Assembly: GCA_016874975.1 (NCBI GenBank)
Contig: VGSQ01000017.1
Span: 1-39,044, forward strand
Length of the DNA: 39,044 bases
Reading direction: 5' to 3'
DNA from: Deltaproteobacteria bacterium
Lineage (GTDB): Bacteria; Desulfobacterota; Desulfobaccia; Desulfobaccales; 0-14-0-80-60-11
The notes beneath the pieces were generated by a model that had not been told where the DNA came from, did not search any database, and worked only from the letters and a program-made list of their open reading frames with translations. Positions 19,481 through 28,681 of this stretch are shown piece after piece. The translations under genes and the position numbers were made by a program. Numbering within the stretch: the first letter of the stretch is position 1; every line of letters begins with the position of its first letter.

Positions 19481-21199
19481 GTGGACTGGAAAAAAATTGC
19501 AGCATATCTGGAGGTTGCCCGGGGTGATCGGCCCGCCGACCTGGTCCTCAGCGGCGGCCGCGTGGCCAACCTTTACACAAAAGAGTGGCTGGCCCAGGAT
19601 GTGGCTATTGTAGACGGCGTCATTGCCGGCCTGGGCGATTACCCCGGTCCCCGGCTGGACCTGAACGGCGCCTACCTGCTGCCCGGCTTCATCGACGGCC
19701 ACCTCCACCTGGAAAGCAGCCTGTTGACCCCCGGGGAGCTGGCCCGGGCGCTCCTGGTGCGGGGCGCCACCACCGTGGTGGCCGATCCGCACGAAATCTG
19801 CAGCGTCTGGGGCGTCCAGGGGCTGGAATACATGTTCGCGGCCACGACAGGTCTGCCCGTGGACTTCTTTTTCCTCCTGCCATCGTGCGTGCCGGCCTCT
19901 CCCCTGGGCACCGCCGGGGCCACCCTGACCGCCGCCGACCTGGCGCCCTACCGCGACCATCCCCGGGTCCTGGGTCTGGCCGAGGTCATGAATTTCCCCG
20001 GGGTGGTGGCCGGGCAGGCCGACCTCCTGGAAAAAATCGGCATGTTCCGCCGGCGGGTGGTGGACGGCCATGCCCCGCTGTTGTCCGGGAAAGGTCTGAA
20101 CGCCTACCGCCTCACGGGCATCGGTTCCGACCACGAATGTACCCAAGCCTTGGAGGCGTTGGAAAAATTGCGCCTGGGCTTCTACCTCATGGTCCGGGAG
20201 GGCAGCCTGGCCAAAAACCTGGCCGAACTCCTGCCCGCCGTTCCCCCGGCCGGCCTGCGCCGCACCCTGCTGGTCTCCGATGACTGTCAGCCCCAGGACC
20301 TGCTGCAGCGGGGCCACCTGGACCATCTCCTGCGGCAGGCCGTGGGTCTGGGTCTCGATCCTTTGGAGGCCGTCGGCCTGGTCACCCTGAATCCGGCCGA
20401 ATATTTCCGTTTGCGGGACCGGGGTGCGCTGGCCCCGGGGATGCTCGCCGATCTGGTGGCGGTGCACGATCTGCGGGAAATGGTGGTGGACAGGGTGTGG
20501 AAGCGCGGCAGGCTCATGGTTCAGGAGGGGCGGCTGCTGGATGACCTGCACGCGCCCTCGCCCCCTCTCCCGGTTACATCCTGGGAGATTAGGGATCTGA
20601 CCCCTGAGGACCTTTCTCCACCGGCCGAGAGCGAAGTGGTGAAAGTCATCGGCCTGGTGCCCGGACAGCTGCTGACGGAAAAGCTGCTCCTGCCCACCCC
20701 TGTGCGCCACGGCCGGCTGGCCGCCGCTCCGGAGCGGGATCTGCTCAAAGCCATGGTGCTGGAGCGGCACCGGGGCACGGGCAATCTGGGCCTGGGGCTG
20801 GTCCGGGGTTTCGGCCTGCAAAAAGGCGCCATTGCCTCCACAGTGGCCCACGACTGTCACAATCTGGTGGTGGTGGGAGCCTCCGAGGCCGACATGCTGA
20901 CGGCTGCCTCCCACCTGGCAAACCTGGGTGGCGGACTGGCGGTGGTGGCCGAAGGCGAGGTCCTGGCGGATCTGCCTCTCCCCATCGCCGGCCTGCTCAG
21001 CCCTGCCCCCCTGGCTGAGGTGGCCGACGCCTGCCACAACCTCAATGCCGCCTACCAGAGTCTGGGGGGCGCCCTGACGGAGCCTTTCATGGCCCTTTCA
21101 TTCCTCCCCCTGGAGGTGATCCCGGCGCTCAAACTCACAGACCTGGGACTGGTGGATGTGGAGCGTTTCCAATCGGTCTCTCTCTTCGGTCCTTTTTGA
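19481..21199 (+). CDS. ade: Adenine deaminase
   Basis: GTG start; LPGFIDGHLHLESSLLTPGELARALLVRGATTVVADPHEICSVWG...LVSDDCQ. Confidence 0.95.
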   Translation: MDWKKIAAYLEVARGDRPADLVLSGGRVANLYTKEWLAQDVAIVDGVIAGLGDYPGPRLDLNGAYLLPGFIDGHLHLESSLLTPGELARALLVRGATTVVADPHEICSVWGVQGLEYMFAATTGLPVDFFFLLPSCVPASPLGTAGATLTAADLAPYRDHPRVLGLAEVMNFPGVVAGQADLLEKIGMFRRRVVDGHAPLLSGKGLNAYRLTGIGSDHECTQALEALEKLRLGFYLMVREGSLAKNLAELLPAVPPAGLRRTLLVSDDCQPQDLLQRGHLDHLLRQAVGLGLDPLEAVGLVTLNPAEYFRLRDRGALAPGMLADLVAVHDLREMVVDRVWKRGRLMVQEGRLLDDLHAPSPPLPVTSWEIRDLTPEDLSPPAESEVVKVIGLVPGQLLTEKLLLPTPVRHGRLAAAPERDLLKAMVLERHRGTGNLGLGLVRGFGLQKGAIASTVAHDCHNLVVVGASEADMLTAASHLANLGGGLAVVAEGEVLADLPLPIAGLLSPAPLAEVADACHNLNAAYQSLGGALTEPFMALSFLPLEVIPALKLTDLGLVDVERFQSVSLFGPF

Positions 21200-21276
21200 C
21201 CCTCGGACCGCCCTTTGCGACGGAAGGCAAAAATCCCCTTGACAAGGCGGCAGAATTAACCAAAAATTAAAGGCGA

Positions 21277-21351
<75 letters not shown>

Positions 21352-21353
21352 GA

Positions 21354-21428
21354 GGCGGCATAGCCAAGAGGTAAGGCAGCGGTCTGCAAAACCGTTATTC
21401 ACCGGTTCGAATCCGGTTGCCGCCTCCA
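21354..21428 (+). tRNA. tRNA-Cys (GCA); its 3' half is the attachment site of the adjacent element
   Basis: GGCGGCA/TGCCGCC acceptor stem, CTGCAAA anticodon loop, CCGGTTCGAATCCGG T-arm, CCA. Confidence 0.97.
21384..21428 (+). repeat. att direct repeat (left), 3' end of intact tRNA-Cys
   Basis: ctgcaaaaccgttattcaccggttcgaatccggttgccgcctcca; identical copy at 28682. Confidence 0.95.
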
Positions 21429-21448
21429 TTTCCGGGCCTCCCTTCCTT

Positions 21449-21468
21449 TTGGTGTCCATATAGGTGTC
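21449..21468 (+). promoter_or_regulatory. Putative integrase arm-type site (left)
   Basis: ttggtgtccatataggtgtc, a tandem GGTGTC pair; identical 20-mer at 28541-28560 at the other end of the element. Confidence 0.7.
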
Positions 21469-21474
21469 CATGCG

Positions 21475-22590
21475 TCAGATTTTCTCCCCCACCAGGGCCT
21501 TCAGTTCATCCTTGCTCACCGTGTTGTAGCGCCTGAAAATGTTCATGGTCTTGTGGCCGGACGCCGCCATGATTCTAAAGAAGTCATGGCCTTGGAGCCG
21601 CCAGTTGTTGATAGCAGTATGCCGCAGGTCATGAAAGGTGAAGTTCTCAATTCCCGCCCGCTTCCTGGCCGTCTCAAATGCCCTCTGAAACGTGCTCCCA
21701 AAGGCTTTCCCCTTGTAAGGGAATACCCGCAACGCCGGCAGCCCCCTGGGCATGGCCTTGAACATCTCCACCATCTCCCCGTTCAAGGGCACTAACCGCC
21801 CTTCGTTCGTCTTGGTATGCTCCGGGTTCAGGCGGATGAAGCCTTCCTTCAGGTCCACTTGCCCCCACGTCAGGTTCAGTATTTCCCCTTGCCTCATGGC
21901 GGTATGGTAGGCCAGCTTGATTATGGGTCTCAAATGCTCCGGGCAGGCGGCCAGCAGCCGGGCATACTCTTCAGGGCTCAACACCCGGTCCCGCTCATTG
22001 TTCTCCTTTAGCAGCTTCACTCCCTGGGCCGGGTTGCGCTCCGCCTTGCCGTTCCTCACGGCTTTGCTGAAGATGGTCTTGAGACAAGCCACTTCCCGGT
22101 TAACCGTGGCCGGGGCCGTCAAGGTTGAGGGGGTGCGCCCGGACGGTTCGGCAAGCCGCTTCTGCCGGTAGGCTTCCACCAGGGCCGGGGTTATGTCCTT
22201 CAAAAGCTTATCCCCAAAATGGGACAGCAGGTTAGCTATCAGTTCCTTGTCCCGTCCATAGCTCCGCTTGGCCTTCACTTCGGGCAGGGCCAGATACCAG
22301 GCGGCCAGGTCCTTGAAGAGGGTGCGGGCGTCAGGGCTCTTCTTGATATGCCGTCCCTCCGTCCGGGCGCTCAGCACCTCCCGCAGCCGTTGCTCCGCCG
22401 CGGCCTTATTGGGGCCGATGCGCTCCCGGAGACGCTGGCCATCCTGGTAATACTCAATCCACCATACCCGCCCTGAAAACTTCGCCAGGGAAAAGCCGCA
22501 GGGTGATCCGTCCGCCATCTTCCCCGTGCACATCTTGGCCTTGACGCTGTTCCGCTTCCTGCACTCCGGGCATTCAATCAGCAGTCCCAT
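21475..22590 (-). CDS. int: Tyrosine recombinase/phage integrase with N-terminal zinc-ribbon-like motif
   Basis: AYHTAMRQGEILNLTW...FHDLRHTAINNW...SGHKTMNIFRRYNTV catalytic residues; N-terminal CPECRKRNSVKAKMC. Confidence 0.95.
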   Translation of the reverse strand: MGLLIECPECRKRNSVKAKMCTGKMADGSPCGFSLAKFSGRVWWIEYYQDGQRLRERIGPNKAAAEQRLREVLSARTEGRHIKKSPDARTLFKDLAAWYLALPEVKAKRSYGRDKELIANLLSHFGDKLLKDITPALVEAYRQKRLAEPSGRTPSTLTAPATVNREVACLKTIFSKAVRNGKAERNPAQGVKLLKENNERDRVLSPEEYARLLAACPEHLRPIIKLAYHTAMRQGEILNLTWGQVDLKEGFIRLNPEHTKTNEGRLVPLNGEMVEMFKAMPRGLPALRVFPYKGKAFGSTFQRAFETARKRAGIENFTFHDLRHTAINNWRLQGHDFFRIMAASGHKTMNIFRRYNTVSKDELKALVGEKI

Positions 22591-22591
22591 G

Positions 22592-22777
22592 TTAATTACC
22601 TCCCGCCTTCAGCCGGTTTTCCAGGGCTTCCAGGGCCAGGGGCAATAGAAAGGGTATGCCTCTCGTGCCCCGTTCCCATCGGTTAACCGTCACCGCATGG
22701 GTTCCCAACATCCGGGCCAGTTCCCTTTGCCGGACACCCCACTTCAAACGCCAATTTCTCAAGTCCGTCCCGGTCAT
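22592..22777 (-). CDS. Small Xre/Cro-type HTH protein
   Basis: 61 aa: LRNWRLKWGVRQRELARMLGTHAVTVNRWERGTRGIP. Confidence 0.8.
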   Translation of the reverse strand: MTGTDLRNWRLKWGVRQRELARMLGTHAVTVNRWERGTRGIPFLLPLALEALENRLKAGGN

Positions 22778-22886
22778 GTTCTAATAATAAGCCAATGGTT
22801 AACTTTGTCAAGAAAAAAAATGTGCGTCTATCAAAAAACCCGTCCGGCCAGGGCCTCAAGGCGCCTCAGCCTGTGCTCTATGCTCT

Positions 22887-23135
22887 TCACCGCCGCCCCC
22901 CTTCCCCTGTCTCACCCCATAGGGCCTCCCCCCAGTTAACCTTAATCCCGGTGTCCTCTGGGGGATCGCCCCAGATGACGATATATATCAGCTTCCCCTG
23001 GGCGTCCTGGGGGCGCTCCGCCATGTGCCGGGCTATGGCCTCATCTTTACTTTCTCCCGGCTTCAGAAATACAATCGCCACACCGCACACCCGGGCCGAC
23101 TCCAATTTCCTCAGCCTGCGCTCAAAGCTCTTCAT
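22887..23135 (-). CDS. Hypothetical protein (element)
   Basis: 82 aa, 4-bp overlap with the upstream DUF5681-like gene. Confidence 0.6.
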   Translation of the reverse strand: MKSFERRLRKLESARVCGVAIVFLKPGESKDEAIARHMAERPQDAQGKLIYIVIWGDPPEDTGIKVNWGEALWGETGEGGRR

Positions 23136-23542
23136 GGCTTCCCCTGGGCCTCTTCCAGGGCCGTCAACCGGGCCTCAATGTCGGCCAGCTCAAGCCCCTT
23201 CCGCAGCGCCTCCACCAGGCCGGCCAGGTCCCGCCCCTCAGCCGGTGTCAGCTCCCCACAGGCCACAGCCTCAAGGACAGCTCCCAGGGCCGCGGGCAAG
23301 TCCCCCGCCCCTTCCACCTTGGGCAGGGCCAGGGTTACGGGCCTGTCCTTCCGGGGTGGGATCAGCCGCTCAAGACACAGCCTCAAGGCGATAGGGTGGC
23401 CGTCCAGGGCCAGCTCCACCGCCTTCCGGGTTAGGGCCTCCCCCTCCCCGTCAAGGATCGCCTGGGCCGCCAGGGTTGCCTTGTGGCGGGTCCCCGGTTT
23501 TTTTCCCGCCGGGTTGCCGGATTGTCCAGGTTTGAAGGGCAT
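23132..23542 (-). CDS. DUF5681-like protein
   Basis: MPFKPGQSGNPAGKKPGTRHKATLAAQAIL N-terminal signature. Confidence 0.75.
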   Translation of the reverse strand: MPFKPGQSGNPAGKKPGTRHKATLAAQAILDGEGEALTRKAVELALDGHPIALRLCLERLIPPRKDRPVTLALPKVEGAGDLPAALGAVLEAVACGELTPAEGRDLAGLVEALRKGLELADIEARLTALEEAQGKP

Positions 23543-23890
23543 TGCATCACCTCTGCATTTTCAACGCACCTTCCCCACCAGTTCGCCGGTTTCCCAATGA
23601 AACCAGTAACCATCCTGCACCAAGTAGGCCGGAAAAGGGTATCTGCCCTCAATGTTATGTGGCCGGTTCCGGTCAATGAATTGAGGAAATTAAGCCTTCT
23701 ACTGGTGGGGTTTAACAGGCCCTTGGGGTGAGGCTCTAACACCAGCTCTCCTCTGCCTCATGGCTTAATATCCCTCATGCCTCCCTGCCAGGATGGGAGG
23801 TCTGTCCCCCATGCCCCCCAAGTCTGACTATGCGCCCACAGCCTGCTTGAGTTTATGGAGAGCTTCTTCTATTTGAGATTACGCACATAC

Positions 23891-24367
23891 TTAAAGGATT
23901 GTTGCTGCGGTGTATAGTAACCAATTTATAAGTCTTAAAACCATAAAAAGATATAATGCAATGGTTATCTGAACCAATACCCCATCATCTCTATTTATCT
24001 TTCTGGCTGTTGGCATAAATAGTAATGATAAGAAAAAAGTGAATAATAACCTAACTAACCCTACAGTTTCATTATACCAAATATTATTGTCATGCACCAA
24101 CAAAGAATCAAAATAATGATGACATAAAATCATAGAGGCTAAAAGAGGCCAACCTTTTATTTTTCCTTTAATATAATGCTGGTCAATATCTAATGTCCTA
24201 TAAATCACCCCAGTAATTTTATCAGATAAAGGTTTAGAAAGTATTGCCTCACCCTCTTCGACTAATTTATAAGGAACTTGAGCATTTTTCTCCAACCATT
24301 CACTACAATGCTTACATTTAATCGCCTCATCCTGAATCTCCTCAGCACAATAAGGACATTTTTTCAT
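23891..24367 (-). CDS. Zinc-ribbon plus transmembrane protein (AT-rich cargo gene)
   Basis: MKKCPYCAEEIQDEAIKCKHCSEWL ribbon followed by hydrophobic segments; markedly lower GC than neighbours. Confidence 0.75.
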   Translation of the reverse strand: MKKCPYCAEEIQDEAIKCKHCSEWLEKNAQVPYKLVEEGEAILSKPLSDKITGVIYRTLDIDQHYIKGKIKGWPLLASMILCHHYFDSLLVHDNNIWYNETVGLVRLLFTFFLSLLFMPTARKINRDDGVLVQITIALYLFMVLRLINWLLYTAATIL

Positions 24368-24503
24368 TATGCCCCCTTTAAAACAGGATAAACCTACCAG
24401 CGCCAGCCTGACGTACAATTATCTCACAATACAACAAGTTATTTTAGAAAATCAAGTGGTTTCCCCCACTATCAAATCCTCTCGCATATGGCCTCCCTAC
24501 CCC

Positions 24504-24890
24504 CTACCCATGAGCCAAACGGGCCGTGGTGGGCGTCTCCTGCATCCTGAAGCGGTCACAGGGCAGGGCGCAGCCGTAGCGGCCCTTCTTCCTGTCCAGG
24601 CACCGCCCCCAGGCTTGGGTGGGGTTAGGTGAGACAGCCGGGCGGAAGTGGCCGCAGTCATGGCAGGTCAACAGCCGCTCCGGGGGAGGGGCCGGGGCCG
24701 CCTCTCCCCCCGTCTGGCAGAGATAATGTCTCACCTCATCCCGATGCTCGCGCAGCAGGGCCAGCAGGGGAGCCACTTGGGCCGGGTCCGGGTCGCCGGG
24801 GCCGGTGTAGTGGTACCTCACCCGGTCGCCGGAGACTTCGAAGCGGTAGCCGATGCGCCGGAGTTCCTGCAAAACCTGTATGGCCTTCAT
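24504..24890 (-). CDS. Hypothetical protein with Cys-rich C-terminus
   Basis: 128 aa; LLTCHDCGHFRPA..GRCLDRKKGRYGCALPCDRF; 4-bp overlap with the upstream gene. Confidence 0.65.
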   Translation of the reverse strand: MKAIQVLQELRRIGYRFEVSGDRVRYHYTGPGDPDPAQVAPLLALLREHRDEVRHYLCQTGGEAAPAPPPERLLTCHDCGHFRPAVSPNPTQAWGRCLDRKKGRYGCALPCDRFRMQETPTTARLAHG

Positions 24891-26518
24891 AGGTCGCCGG
24901 TCCTCGTGTCAAAAAGTGAGTGATTTTTTTTGCCCCCGCCCGCGGAAAAAACGTCCGTAATGTCCGTAATGTCCGTAACGTCCGGGGCCGGGGCCGTGGT
25001 TTCTTCGGACGTTTCGGACGTTTCGGACGTTTCGGACGTTTTTTCCAAACCGTACGAGCTAAAAATTTTCATAATTTTTTCTTCGTTCCAGATGAGCGCA
25101 GAAGCGCTATCGCCTGTCTGCCCTCTATCAAGCCCCAGGCCCCACAGTTTCCGCCCCATGCGCTGATAGCTTAGGTGGGCCTTTTCGGTCCTGTTCTCAT
25201 TGAAGGCTTCGGTGATTCGCTTAACGGGCAGGATGCCCCGCTCCACCTCACCGCGCAGGGAGTTCAGGGTTAGGAGGATTTGGGCTTCCAGGGAATCCAG
25301 CTTGTCAATCCCGCGTTGCCTTTCAAATTCCCGCACCAAGGTCCAGAAGGCTGCTTCCCGGTCGGGCTTCACCAGTCGGATGATTTGAAGTATTGGCTTA
25401 AGAATGTCCCCCAGGCGTCCCGCCGCAGGCTTCAGCATCTCCGGCAAGGCCGTCCCCAAGTGGTGCGCCCGCCAAGCAGTCAGGCGCTCCTTGAGGGGTC
25501 GGGCCGCTTCCGGGGTTACGTCGTCTTCAAACCGCCGGGAGGTCTGGGGCATATTCACCTGCAAGGCGCGGGTGTCAAGGATGTTGTGCACTTGAATGTT
25601 GGTAGCAATGATGGTGGGGCCGAAGACGTGATAGAAAACCGTGTCCTTGTGCGCTCCCTTTTCGGGGTAGAGCACTCGCGGCACGGCGATCCCCCTCTCA
25701 TATCGGCAAAGGACGATATCTTCACATCCCGCCCGCACAGCTTTTTCCCAAAAGTTCATGGTATCGAAAAAGATGGTAGCCTGATAGTGGTGGGCCAGCC
25801 GCACCAGGTATGCATCCCGCAGGGATTCCACATGGACGCCGCGCCGGGCCACGGTCACCATGCCCTTTCCGGTTCGAGTTTTTCCCCGTTCCGGCACGGC
25901 AAAGAGGCAAATTTCCGGGGAATACTGGCATGGCTCAAGCAGATAGGTGTGGAAATCCCAGGCGGCCAGAAGGTCATAATGGGCTTCCTGGGGGAGTTCG
26001 GAAATCCCTGCATGGTAGGCCACCAGGGCAGCATAGAGGGCGCTTGGGGCCTCAGCCCGTTCGTAATGGCGCAGCACCTCCCCTGCCCTGGGCAGGAGCC
26101 ACGGGATTTTATCGGGCGGAGGGGGTGCGTATGTCTCCACGTCCGTTTCCCAGGACGTGCACACCAGGAGTTCACCATCCGGTTGTTTCATAAGGAAGGC
26201 CGGCTCGCCTTCATGCTCCACCAGGTCCACCAGGCCGGGGAGCATGGCGCTGAGGGTGGGCTCGCCGTTGCCGCTCCTTCCCCCGGTGCGCGCCGCCTTC
26301 TTGCGGGCCTCCCTCACCTCATCCCGCAGAGCCTTGAACCATCCCTTCCCCAAAGAAGTTTGGGCCTGAAGGCCCTCGAACGCGTCTTCAATTTCCGTCG
26401 GGCTCAGGTCCACCAGCAGGGGGAGGGCATGGCGCAGCAAAGCCTTGGCCTGGTCCGGCGGGGTGTCCTTGGTGATCCCAGCCGTCGCCGCCTGCACCGC
26501 GTTCAGCTTATCCGACAT
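24887..26518 (-). CDS. Phage/satellite replication helicase-like protein
   Basis: Follows PrimPol with overlap; VPERGKTRTGKGMVTV P-loop-like motif, mid-protein ATPase-like region, C-terminal SET/TDI repeats. Confidence 0.65.
   Translation of the reverse strand: MSDKLNAVQAATAGITKDTPPDQAKALLRHALPLLVDLSPTEIEDAFEGLQAQTSLGKGWFKALRDEVREARKKAARTGGRSGNGEPTLSAMLPGLVDLVEHEGEPAFLMKQPDGELLVCTSWETDVETYAPPPPDKIPWLLPRAGEVLRHYERAEAPSALYAALVAYHAGISELPQEAHYDLLAAWDFHTYLLEPCQYSPEICLFAVPERGKTRTGKGMVTVARRGVHVESLRDAYLVRLAHHYQATIFFDTMNFWEKAVRAGCEDIVLCRYERGIAVPRVLYPEKGAHKDTVFYHVFGPTIIATNIQVHNILDTRALQVNMPQTSRRFEDDVTPEAARPLKERLTAWRAHHLGTALPEMLKPAAGRLGDILKPILQIIRLVKPDREAAFWTLVREFERQRGIDKLDSLEAQILLTLNSLRGEVERGILPVKRITEAFNENRTEKAHLSYQRMGRKLWGLGLDRGQTGDSASALIWNEEKIMKIFSSYGLEKTSETSETSETSEETTAPAPDVTDITDITDVFSAGGGKKNHSLFDTRTGDL
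24953..25039. repeat. Iteron-like 9-bp repeat arrays in inverted orientation
   Basis: GTCCGTAAT-type x3 plus partial (24953-24984) and TTCGGACGT x4 (25004-25039), with adjacent AT-rich tract 25040-25088. Confidence 0.7.
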
Positions 26519-27377
26519 GGGCCACCTCCTTTCCGGCGCGCAGGCCGGAAGCAATGGTGCGCTCCACCTCCCGCTCCCCTAGCCCGGTGTTGGCCGCCAC
26601 GATCGTCAGGAGTCCGAGCACGGTGCCTTCGGGCAGGTGTCCCGCCGCCGCCAGTTTGCCCAGGGCGAAGGCCGCACGGTTCAAGACGTTGTTCCGGTCG
26701 CCTTCCGGGGCCTGGGCCAGGCGGGCCAGTTCGTTCCGCAGGGCCGCCCGCCCGTACGGTGTCCCCAGGCTCCCGCCGTGCACCGCCGGGGGAGGGGCCG
26801 TGGGCCTCGGTTCGGGCCGTCGGGCCGCCTCAAAGAGCCAATCAGGACATGGGGCCAGGGGTTGAGTCAGGGGAGTCTGCCAGACGTACCGCCGCCCGGA
26901 GACGTGCAGGGAGGGCGGGGCCAAGACGTAGCCGCCGGCGGCCTTCAGGTCCGCACCAGGGCAGCCGGGAACCTTGGCCGGGAATCTCAGCCCGTCCCCT
27001 GGGTGGGCCAGGTAGTAGTGCCACCCCCCCCCGCCGGTCCGCACCGTGGGGGTTGTGGGCAGGGATCCGGGCAGCCGGTCCGGGTGGCCGCCGTTCCGCG
27101 GGTCCAGGTCTAGCACCACCAGGCCGGAGACGGGGCCGGTCGCAACCCCGATGTTTGCCAGGGGAGCCCGTCGCCACCAGTCCCGGATGACTTTCGGGTC
27201 GTTTGTGGCGCTGTTGACGCCATGCGGGGCCAGGCTCCCCAGGGGATGCTTGGCGGGATGCTGGCAATCCGCCTTGCCGCAGGCGCAGCGCCCGCCCACG
27301 GGCCACCACACGGGGAAGACAGCCCACCCACGGGCCGCGTAGCTCAGGGCCGCGTCCATGCGGGGGTTGCCGCTCAC
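26508..27377 (-). CDS. Bifunctional primase-polymerase (PrimPol) domain protein
   Basis: ALSYAARGWAVFPV...CQHPAKHP...ANIGVATGPVSGLVVLDLDPRNGG...TVRTGGGGWHYYLAHPG. Confidence 0.88.
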   Translation of the reverse strand: MSGNPRMDAALSYAARGWAVFPVWWPVGGRCACGKADCQHPAKHPLGSLAPHGVNSATNDPKVIRDWWRRAPLANIGVATGPVSGLVVLDLDPRNGGHPDRLPGSLPTTPTVRTGGGGWHYYLAHPGDGLRFPAKVPGCPGADLKAAGGYVLAPPSLHVSGRRYVWQTPLTQPLAPCPDWLFEAARRPEPRPTAPPPAVHGGSLGTPYGRAALRNELARLAQAPEGDRNNVLNRAAFALGKLAAAGHLPEGTVLGLLTIVAANTGLGEREVERTIASGLRAGKEVAHVG

Positions 27378-27580
27378 CGGGAGCCCCCACGGCGGCGGTC
27401 GCCGTTTCGGGGCGGGATTGCGCTTCGGGCGATAAAAGCCTCAAGGTCGGAAAGTCGGAAGCGCACCGCCCTCCCCAGCTTGACAAAGGGGATTCTCTTG
27501 GCCCCGGTCCAGGTGCGGAGAGTTAAAGGCGAAAGGTTGAGGAATGCTGCGGCCTGCTTGATGTTGAGAAGTGTTTCCAA
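27374..27580 (-). CDS. AlpA/excisionase-like HTH protein
   Basis: METLLNIKQAAAFLNLSPLTLRTWTGAKRIPFVKLGRAVRFRLSDLEAFI (MerR/excisionase HTH_17 type). Confidence 0.88.
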   Translation of the reverse strand: METLLNIKQAAAFLNLSPLTLRTWTGAKRIPFVKLGRAVRFRLSDLEAFIARSAIPPRNGDRRRGGSR

Positions 27581-27699
27581 GGGCTCACCTCCGTTTTTCT
27601 TATGAGGTTACGCCTTGATTTAGGTGGGTGATATTGACGAAAAGGGGGTGCCCCCAAAACGTCTTATTTTATTTCGGACGGGAATCTTGAAATTTTACT

Positions 27700-28362
27700 T
27701 CACAAGTCGCCGATGAGGGCCTTAACCCTTTCATGCCAGCGTTTGACTTGCTTTAGGCAGGCTTGGGTATCGAAGTCATAGGTGGGTTGTTTGCCCTCGG
27801 TTTCAGGGAATAGTCGCCAGGTTGCCTTTGTGAAGTTAAGGCCTTCATTCTCAATCAGGTCATAGGCTTCAAACATGCGGTCCATCTCGTCTTTATTCAG
27901 AATCCCCCCACCCCTGGGCGGAGTTTCGGGACGCTCCACCTTCAATCTCATGGTTTTTATAGCCTCTTCAAACTCAGCCATGAGGCGTTTTATGGGGAAA
28001 GTCAGGTCAACCGTCAGGTCCAGATACTTCCCGGCAAACAATTCGCTTCCATAGCTCACCGGGCCTTTCTGAAGCTCACCCAACCCCAGGGCTCCCATAA
28101 CTTGTTCACCCTCGTATGAGCCCACAAAGGCGGTTCGAAAGGCTTGCTCCAAGGCATGTTCAGGCGGCATATCAAGCCAGGCTTGCTCGTATATCTCCCT
28201 TTCGGGTTTCTCCGCATACTCTTGCAGCCGGGCTTCAAGCTCAGCCTGCACCTCTTCCCGGTTCGCCTCACAAAAATCTCGGAAAGCACGGGTGCGCCAC
28301 ATGGCTAACCACTTCTCGCGGTTCCTGATAGCGGTGATGGTGTGGGGGGGCCGGTCCGTCAT
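27700..28362 (-). CDS. Hypothetical protein (element, distal end)
   Basis: 220 aa from MTDRPPHTITAIRNREKW; upstream AAGAGGAGGTGG ribosome-binding site. Confidence 0.7.
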   Translation of the reverse strand: MTDRPPHTITAIRNREKWLAMWRTRAFRDFCEANREEVQAELEARLQEYAEKPEREIYEQAWLDMPPEHALEQAFRTAFVGSYEGEQVMGALGLGELQKGPVSYGSELFAGKYLDLTVDLTFPIKRLMAEFEEAIKTMRLKVERPETPPRGGGILNKDEMDRMFEAYDLIENEGLNFTKATWRLFPETEGKQPTYDFDTQACLKQVKRWHERVKALIGDL

Positions 28363-28540
28363 AAGCCACCTCCTCTTGTGGCCTCTCAAGGTAGGAACCC
28401 CCCAAGGCGGGGAGGATGCCGCCCTGTCCCTGGGGTAGCTAATCCCAGGTGAGGGGGGAAAGGGGTTGTCAGCTTGCGGCCCTACGCACAAAAGTCCGAA
28501 ATACGCGATTGAGTAATTTCAATGACTTACAGACAAGCCC

Positions 28541-28560
28541 TTGGTGTCCATATAGGTGTC
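28541..28560 (+). promoter_or_regulatory. Putative integrase arm-type site (right)
   Basis: Identical 20-mer to 21449-21468. Confidence 0.7.
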
Positions 28561-28681
28561 TAGACATCCCATTTTTAGGGCTATCTTGAGCATTCTTAAA
28601 CACAATAGCACATGACGTAAGTGCTTACAAGAGCTAAGATAAACTTACTTGGCATAACTCCCGCTGACGGCTTTGGTAGCA

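Noticed and set aside
24953-25039. CRISPR-like array
   Set aside because: Nine-bp contiguous repeats without spacers, inside a coding sequence; better explained as iterons or in-frame peptide repeats.
25280-27190. 636-aa plus-strand ORF across the PrimPol/helicase genes
   Set aside because: Antisense shadow ORF; the minus frames carry recognisable replication domains and overlapping gene starts.
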